Shown here in pieces: positions 6,334 to 10,456 of a DNA stretch of 10,456 nucleotides (its first letter is position 1; each line of letters begins with the position of its first letter). The translations under genes were made by a program, and so were the position numbers. Under the pieces are notes generated by a model. It was not told the DNA's origin and did no database searches. It worked only from the letters and a program-made list of their open reading frames with translations. Origin of the DNA: Sphingomonadales bacterium (GTDB taxonomy: Bacteria; Pseudomonadota; Alphaproteobacteria; Sphingomonadales; Sphingomonadaceae). The DNA lies in assembly GCA_028868335.1 (NCBI GenBank), contig JAGWUU010000095.1, positions 1-10,456 of the forward strand. Reading direction: 5' to 3'.

Positions 6334-7443
6334 ATGAGCAAGCACAGCAAGATTGAGATCCCCGAAACGGAGTCCAAAGTGACCGCCCCGGACAAGGCGA
6401 CAAAGGACGGCGGCACGTTGATCGAACGGGTCGTGCGAAACTACGATCTCGTACAATTGGCCTCTCCGCCGATCCCGCAAAATCTTATCCCTCCGGTCAG
6501 CAAACGCCGCCGCTATCGCCGTAGCGACGAGGTCATCGAGGAGGCCGAGGTCTCACCGGTGCCGGTCGAGGCGGCCGAAGTTGGCGCGGGCACGCCCACG
6601 CCGCCCCCGGCTCAGCACGAAACCATCGAACCGGTCGTCGTGGCGCAGCAAGTCGCACCAGCGGTGGCGGCGGTTCCGGCGCGGTTGCCCGATCCGATCC
6701 GGTTCCATGGCGAACAGCACCCCGTTTCCCGCCCGCACCTGCGCGATCAGGGACTGATCGTGCCCGAAGGTTCGGTCACAGCGTTGCTGGAAGAGTTCCG
6801 TATCGTGAAGCGTCAGTTGCTGCTGCACGCGTCGCAGTTGGCGCAGCAAGGCATGGGAATGGAAGCCCAGCGCGTGCTTGTCTGCTCACCGCACCCTGGC
6901 GAGGGCAAGACCTACACGTCGCTCAACCTGGCATTGGCAATCGCTGCCGAGAAGGAAAGCGAAGTTCTGCTGGTCGACGCTGATTTCGCCAAGCCTTCCA
7001 TATTGTCGTCGCTTGGTCTGCCAGGCGGACCGGGCCTGATGGATGCATTGTCCAACCCGGCCATAGATGTGGCCGATTGCGTGATAGGCACCGACATCGC
7101 CGGGCTGTGGGTACTCCCTGCGGGGAACGCGACCACGTCGGACACCGAATACCTGTCGAGTTCGCGCACCCGGCAGGTACTCGATCGACTGACGCAAGGG
7201 GCGCCAAACCGCTTCGTCATCTTCGATTCGCCCCCAGCGCTGGCCGCATCGCCGGCTGCCGAGTTGGCGAAATACGTGGGACAGGCCGTGCTGGTCGCCC
7301 GCGCCGACAGGACCGGGCAGGGGGCTCTGGAAGACGCGATCTCGTTACTTTCAGCCTGTCCGAACATCCAACTCTTGCTCAACGCCGTCCATTTCAGCCC
7401 GAGTGGCCGACGCTTCGGCTCGTACTATGGATACGGGGGATGA
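6334..7443 (+). CDS. Tyrosine autokinase (BY-kinase/CpsD-like), exosortase A system type
   Basis: ATG at 6334 is preferred to an in-frame TTG at 6328 because the GAGGGGG ribosome site (6320-6326) is seven bases from the ATG but only one from the TTG. The product is 369 residues. The first 150 or so are low in complexity: a basic KRRRYRR patch at 57-63, then a Pro/Val/Glu-rich linker to about 120. The catalytic domain has Walker A SPHPGEGKT (185-193), Walker A' LLVDAD (212-217) and Walker B VIFDSPP (295-301), the set that defines bacterial tyrosine kinases of the MinD/Mrp-like P-loop class. The C-terminus ends SYYGYGG, with three tyrosines as likely autophosphorylation sites. It is cytoplasmic and should be activated by the cytoplasmic end of the chain-length protein. 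It resembles TIGR03018-type kinases. Confidence 0.92.
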   Translation: MSKHSKIEIPETESKVTAPDKATKDGGTLIERVVRNYDLVQLASPPIPQNLIPPVSKRRRYRRSDEVIEEAEVSPVPVEAAEVGAGTPTPPPAQHETIEPVVVAQQVAPAVAAVPARLPDPIRFHGEQHPVSRPHLRDQGLIVPEGSVTALLEEFRIVKRQLLLHASQLAQQGMGMEAQRVLVCSPHPGEGKTYTSLNLALAIAAEKESEVLLVDADFAKPSILSSLGLPGGPGLMDALSNPAIDVADCVIGTDIAGLWVLPAGNATTSDTEYLSSSRTRQVLDRLTQGAPNRFVIFDSPPALAASPAAELAKYVGQAVLVARADRTGQGALEDAISLLSACPNIQLLLNAVHFSPSGRRFGSYYGYGG

Positions 7444-7448
7444 CTGAA

Positions 7449-9149
7449 ATGTCGTACCTGCTTTCGCGCCTGGCATTGGCAGCGATCCTGTCCCTTGGGG
7501 TGCCGATCGCAGTCCATGCCCAGGAACTGCCTTATGACGATGTCGCCGATGAGGATGGTAGCGCCAGTGCCACTGCGCCTGGGAGCAAGACGGCGCATGC
7601 TCCGCGGGTCGCGATAACTCCGTATATCGAGGCGAGCCAGGTATTGCTGGCCCAGCTGTCACCCAACAGTGACGCCGTTACCTATTCGGTACTCGCGGGC
7701 GGAGTCGACGCGAATATCGCCGGTCGCAACAATCAGGGAGCGGTGTCCGTTCGTTACGAACGCCGCTTCGGCTGGGGGCACAACAACGTTGATTCCGACA
7801 TGCTGTCGGGCCTCGCGCGGTTCCAGACCGCGATTGTGCCGCATGCTCTCAATTTCGAAGTAGGGGCGCTTGCCGCACGAACCGCGATCCAGAACAACGG
7901 CTCCACCGCCAGCGGTATCGACTTCGGCGACTCCGTCACCCAGATTTACTCGGCCTACGCTGGCCCGACCCTGGCGACGCGAAGTGGCGACCTGTTCGTC
8001 AACGGACACTATTATTTCGGCTACACCAAGGTTGATACTCCGCACGCGCTGGCCCTCGCGCCGGGGCAGAACCCGGTCGATGTGTTCGACAGTTCGACGG
8101 TGCACAACGCCGAATTTCACGTCGGGACCAAGGCGGGCGAACCGCTGCCGGTAGGTGTCGGTGCTGGTGTCGGATACAACCGCGAGGAAGTGTCCAATCT
8201 TGACCAACGTGTCGAGGATTTCCACGCTCGCGGTGATGTAGCCGTGCCGGTGAGCAACACGGTTCAACTGGTCGGCGGCGTTGGCTGGGAAAAGGTCAAG
8301 GTATCAAGTCGCGATGCGTTGCGTGATGCGATTACCGGCCTGCCGGTGATCGGGCCCAATGGGCGCTATGTCACCGACAACTCCTCTCCGCGTTTGATTG
8401 CCTTTGAAAGCGAAGGGCTGATCTGGGACGCGGGCGTGATGTGGCGGCCAAGCCGCCGCACGTCGCTGGAGGCGCACATTGCGCGCCGCTATGGCTGGAC
8501 AAGCTACTACGGCAATCTCGCCTATGCGCCCGACGCCCGCACATCGGTAAACGTTTCCGTCTATGACAGTCTCGGCAGCATGGGTGGCATGCTCAACCAC
8601 GCTCTTGCATCGTTGCCGACCCAGTTCGACGCGGTGCGCAATCCGCTCACCGGGGATATTGGCGGCTGCGTTGCCGGACAAGGCGCGCTCCAACCGGGGC
8701 AGAGCACCTGTCTGGTCGGCGCTCTTGGCGCCGTGCGCTCATCGGTCTTTCGCGGGCGGGGCGTGATGGCCAACATCGGGTTCAAAGGTGGTCGTTTCAC
8801 GTACGGACTGGCTGCCGGATACGATCGACGCCGGTTCATAGCGCCTCCGGGTTCGGTGCTTGGCATCACCAACCTTACGATCGATGAGAACTGGTGGGTT
8901 GCCGCTTTCGTCAGCAGCCGCATCGACAGCAAGTCAACCGTCGGCGCCAATCTTTGGGCCAACTGGTACCAAAGCGGAGACGCTTTGGCTGGCAACAGCA
9001 GCGGGGTCGGGGCAACCGCTTCGTACAACCGATCAATATCGAGCCGGCTTAGCGCCACTGCCGCGGTGGGCGTTGCCGGGGTCAGCCGCGAAGCGGTCGA
9101 GGATCTGTGGACTGCACGGGCCCTTGCCGGTGTGCGCTACTCGTTCTGA
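7449..9149 (+). CDS. PEP-CTERM/exosortase A system-associated outer membrane beta-barrel protein
   Basis: The 566-residue product starts with a Sec signal peptide: Arg7, a hydrophobic core and VHA before Gln25 as the probable cleavage point. The mature protein has an acidic start, then repeated alternating polar/hydrophobic strands rich in Gly, Tyr, Trp and Asn with short turns, and ends RYSF; a terminal Phe is the usual signal for barrel insertion. This fits TIGR03016-type proteins of XrtA loci. ATG at 7449 has GGGGGA (7435-7440) eight bases upstream; ATG at 7440, three codons earlier, overlaps the kinase stop as ATGA and is a real alternative. The frame stays open back to 7077, but that part overlaps the kinase and would bury the signal peptide. 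Its only two cysteines are 407 and 421. Its likely job is the outer-membrane exit for the polysaccharide, by inference from context. Confidence 0.88.
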   Translation: MSYLLSRLALAAILSLGVPIAVHAQELPYDDVADEDGSASATAPGSKTAHAPRVAITPYIEASQVLLAQLSPNSDAVTYSVLAGGVDANIAGRNNQGAVSVRYERRFGWGHNNVDSDMLSGLARFQTAIVPHALNFEVGALAARTAIQNNGSTASGIDFGDSVTQIYSAYAGPTLATRSGDLFVNGHYYFGYTKVDTPHALALAPGQNPVDVFDSSTVHNAEFHVGTKAGEPLPVGVGAGVGYNREEVSNLDQRVEDFHARGDVAVPVSNTVQLVGGVGWEKVKVSSRDALRDAITGLPVIGPNGRYVTDNSSPRLIAFESEGLIWDAGVMWRPSRRTSLEAHIARRYGWTSYYGNLAYAPDARTSVNVSVYDSLGSMGGMLNHALASLPTQFDAVRNPLTGDIGGCVAGQGALQPGQSTCLVGALGAVRSSVFRGRGVMANIGFKGGRFTYGLAAGYDRRRFIAPPGSVLGITNLTIDENWWVAAFVSSRIDSKSTVGANLWANWYQSGDALAGNSSGVGATASYNRSISSRLSATAAVGVAGVSREAVEDLWTARALAGVRYSF

Positions 9150-9168
9150 GCCTTACGGAGTACCAACG

Positions 9169-10350
9169 ATGTTCAACGACTTTTACGGGCTCTCAGGTCG
9201 GGCATTCCAGCTCACACCTGATCCGGCGTTCTACTTTGAAAGCCTGACGCATCGCAAGGCGCTGTCCTACCTGTCTTATGGGTTGGCCCAGGGCGAGGGC
9301 TTTGTCGTGATCACGGGCGAGGTAGGGGCGGGCAAGTCGACCCTCGTGGCTCATCTGATGGCGACGATCGATCCGGCGCGCCTGACCGCGGCGCAAATCG
9401 TTACATCAAAGCTTGACGGCGAGGAACTTGTCCACGTCGTTGCGCAGGCGTTCGGACTGATCGTCGAGGGGCACGACAAGGCCAGTGCCCTCGGCGCGAT
9501 CGAGGCATTTCTCCACGACGAAGCACGGGCTGGTCGGCGCTGCCTGCTGGTGGTCGACGAATCGCAAAACCTTCAGCTGGAAGCGCTGGAAGAATTGCGA
9601 ATGCTGTCGAACTTCCAGCTTGGCGCACATCCGTTGCTGCAGACGCTGTTGCTCGGCCAACCCGAATTTCGCACCACGATCCAGGATCACCCACAACTTG
9701 AGCAACTACGTCAGCGCGTGATCGCGGCGCACCACCTTGAGGCAATGGAGCGCGATGAGGTTCAGGCCTACGTCGAACATCGCCTGAAGTGCGTGGGCTG
9801 GGAGGGAAATCCGGCGTTCGATCAACGGGTGTTCGCGGAGCTGTACGAAGCGTCGGGCGGCGTACCGCGCCGGATCAATCAGGTCTGCAACCGCTTGATG
9901 CTGCTTGGTGCCGTGGAGCAACGCACGCGGATCGACGGGGCCATTCTCAGCCAGGTGCTCGACGAATTGCAGCTGGATGGCACGCTGCAACTCAAGCTGC
10001 CGCAACTCCGGTCGAAGCCCAACGATGAAGGCAGCCCGGTCGATCCGGTCGCAGCGCCGGTGCCGGTCGATGCTGTTGCACTGGTGCAGGTCCAGGCACT
10101 TTTGGCGGAAAGGGACGCGCAGATCGCGGAACTTCAGCACGCGGTGATCGAACTTGCCAATGAGCGCGAGGCTGTTGGCACTGGCCCCACACCGCACGAA
10201 ATTGGCACCAGCGATGCGATGCGAGCGCTGGAGGCGAAGTTCGCTGCTCTGGAATCCAAGATGCTCGAGCAGGAACGGACGATCCGGCACACGCTGACCA
10301 TGCTCATTGAATGGATCGAAGCCGACGACGCCAGCCGCGCAGCGGCTTGA
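9169..10350 (+). CDS. ExeA/GspA-like AAA ATPase, XrtA/PEP-CTERM system-associated
   Basis: ATG at 9169 has GGAG at 9157-9160, eight bases before it, and gives the family's usual opening MFNDFYGLSGRAFQLTPDP. The frame is open further upstream, but that part overlaps the outer membrane protein gene. The 393-residue product has Walker A GEVGAGKST at 50-58, Walker B LLVVDES at 126-132, a sensor-type LLGQPE at 161-166 and an arginine-rich QLRQRV at 179-184, followed by a helical lid with GGVPRRINQVCNRLM at 230-244. This matches the AAA ATPase of secretion protein ExeA and the XrtA-locus ATPase (TIGR03015 type). After about 275 comes a Pro-rich linker and then a charged heptad-like tail (about 303-335 and 350-380), probably coiled coil. 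There is no peptidoglycan-binding domain as in ExeA. No membrane segment is evident. Its role in export is not established. Confidence 0.92.
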   Translation: MFNDFYGLSGRAFQLTPDPAFYFESLTHRKALSYLSYGLAQGEGFVVITGEVGAGKSTLVAHLMATIDPARLTAAQIVTSKLDGEELVHVVAQAFGLIVEGHDKASALGAIEAFLHDEARAGRRCLLVVDESQNLQLEALEELRMLSNFQLGAHPLLQTLLLGQPEFRTTIQDHPQLEQLRQRVIAAHHLEAMERDEVQAYVEHRLKCVGWEGNPAFDQRVFAELYEASGGVPRRINQVCNRLMLLGAVEQRTRIDGAILSQVLDELQLDGTLQLKLPQLRSKPNDEGSPVDPVAAPVPVDAVALVQVQALLAERDAQIAELQHAVIELANEREAVGTGPTPHEIGTSDAMRALEAKFAALESKMLEQERTIRHTLTMLIEWIEADDASRAAA

Positions 10351-10372
10351 TCGTGGGAAGGCAAGGGCAGAG

Positions 10373-10456
10373 GTGGCGCATCTTCAGGTAAATGGACTTT
10401 CGGTCGATGTCGAAGACTGGTTCCAGGTCGGCGCCTTTGAAGGGGTGATCGACCGG
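10373..10456 (+). CDS. Polysaccharide deacetylase, XrtA/PEP-CTERM system type (partial, N-terminus only)
   Basis: From a GTG at 10373 there are 28 open codons to the window end, reading MAHLQVNGLSVDVEDWFQVG and onward. NGLSVDVEDWFQV is the characteristic start of the NodB-type deacetylases of XrtA loci (those with a C-terminal DUF3473); the DVED stretch holds the first metal-site/catalytic aspartates of the fold. AAGGG at 10363-10367 lies five bases before the GTG, and the gap to the ATPase stop is 22 bases, so it belongs to the same operon. It would hydrolyse N- or O-acetyl groups on the polysaccharide. Domain completeness cannot be judged from so short a fragment. Confidence 0.85.
   Translation, partial: MAHLQVNGLSVDVEDWFQVGAFEGVIDR

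Noticed and set aside
7077..7448. N-terminal extension of the outer membrane protein frame by over 120 codons
   Set aside because: It lies in another frame of the kinase gene, has an Arg-rich nonsense-like composition and would place the signal peptide in the middle of the protein.
8860..9168. 103-codon N-terminal extension of the ATPase
   Set aside because: It overlaps the conserved C-terminal barrel strands of the preceding gene; the ATG at 9169 has a good ribosome site and the family's normal start.
6551..10075. Similar CGGTGCCGGTCGA stretches in the kinase and ATPase linkers
   Set aside because: Both encode Pro-Val-rich linkers with the same GC-rich codons; a 13-base match of this composition is expected without common origin.
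9706..10290. Minus-strand open frame of 194 codons inside the ATPase gene
   Set aside because: It is antisense to the conserved AAA lid region and coiled-coil tail, and its translation has no recognisable motif.

Overview
The window is GC-rich, with tightly packed genes. It looks like part of the exopolysaccharide locus that accompanies the exosortase A (XrtA)/PEP-CTERM protein-sorting system. The gene set and order (acyl carrier protein, GNAT acyltransferase, acyl-CoA ligase, PLP decarboxylase, polysaccharide export lipoprotein, chain-length protein, tyrosine autokinase, beta-barrel outer membrane protein, ExeA-like ATPase, polysaccharide deacetylase) match what is known from Sphingomonadales (Novosphingobium, Sphingobium and Erythrobacter types). 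The host assignment is inferred from family resemblance and base composition; no rRNA or other taxonomic marker is present.

Layout: on the minus strand lie the 5' part of an acyl carrier protein gene (1-141, cut by the window edge) and, upstream of it, a GNAT/FemAB-like acyltransferase (172-1170). Only 37 bases separate its GTG start from the GTG start of the divergent AMP-forming acyl-CoA ligase (1208-2731). That gene overlaps by ATGA with a fold-III PLP decarboxylase (2728-3954). A 182-base intergenic gap (3955-4136) with a 10-bp inverted repeat flanked by 9-bp direct repeats precedes a plus-strand operon that runs to the window end: export lipoprotein (4137-4781), Wzz-like chain-length protein (4804-6321), BY-kinase (6334-7443), outer membrane barrel (7449-9149), AAA ATPase (9169-10350) and the start of a polysaccharide deacetylase (10373 onward).

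How the genes may work together: the right half is a polymerisation and export machine. The inner-membrane chain-length protein and its separate cytoplasmic tyrosine kinase control polymer length. A periplasmic OPX lipoprotein, too short to form its own outer-membrane pore, probably hands the polymer to the beta-barrel. The deacetylase would trim acetyl groups. The left half looks like a small-molecule activation module: ligase, carrier protein, amino-acid-type decarboxylase and acyltransferase. This could build and transfer an acyl or aminoacyl decoration whose identity is unknown; it is the most open biological question here. Neither exosortase XrtA nor any PEP-CTERM substrate lies inside the window.

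No tRNA, rRNA, insertion sequence, CRISPR array or convincing intrinsic terminator was seen. The only untranslated stretch of any size is 3955-4136.
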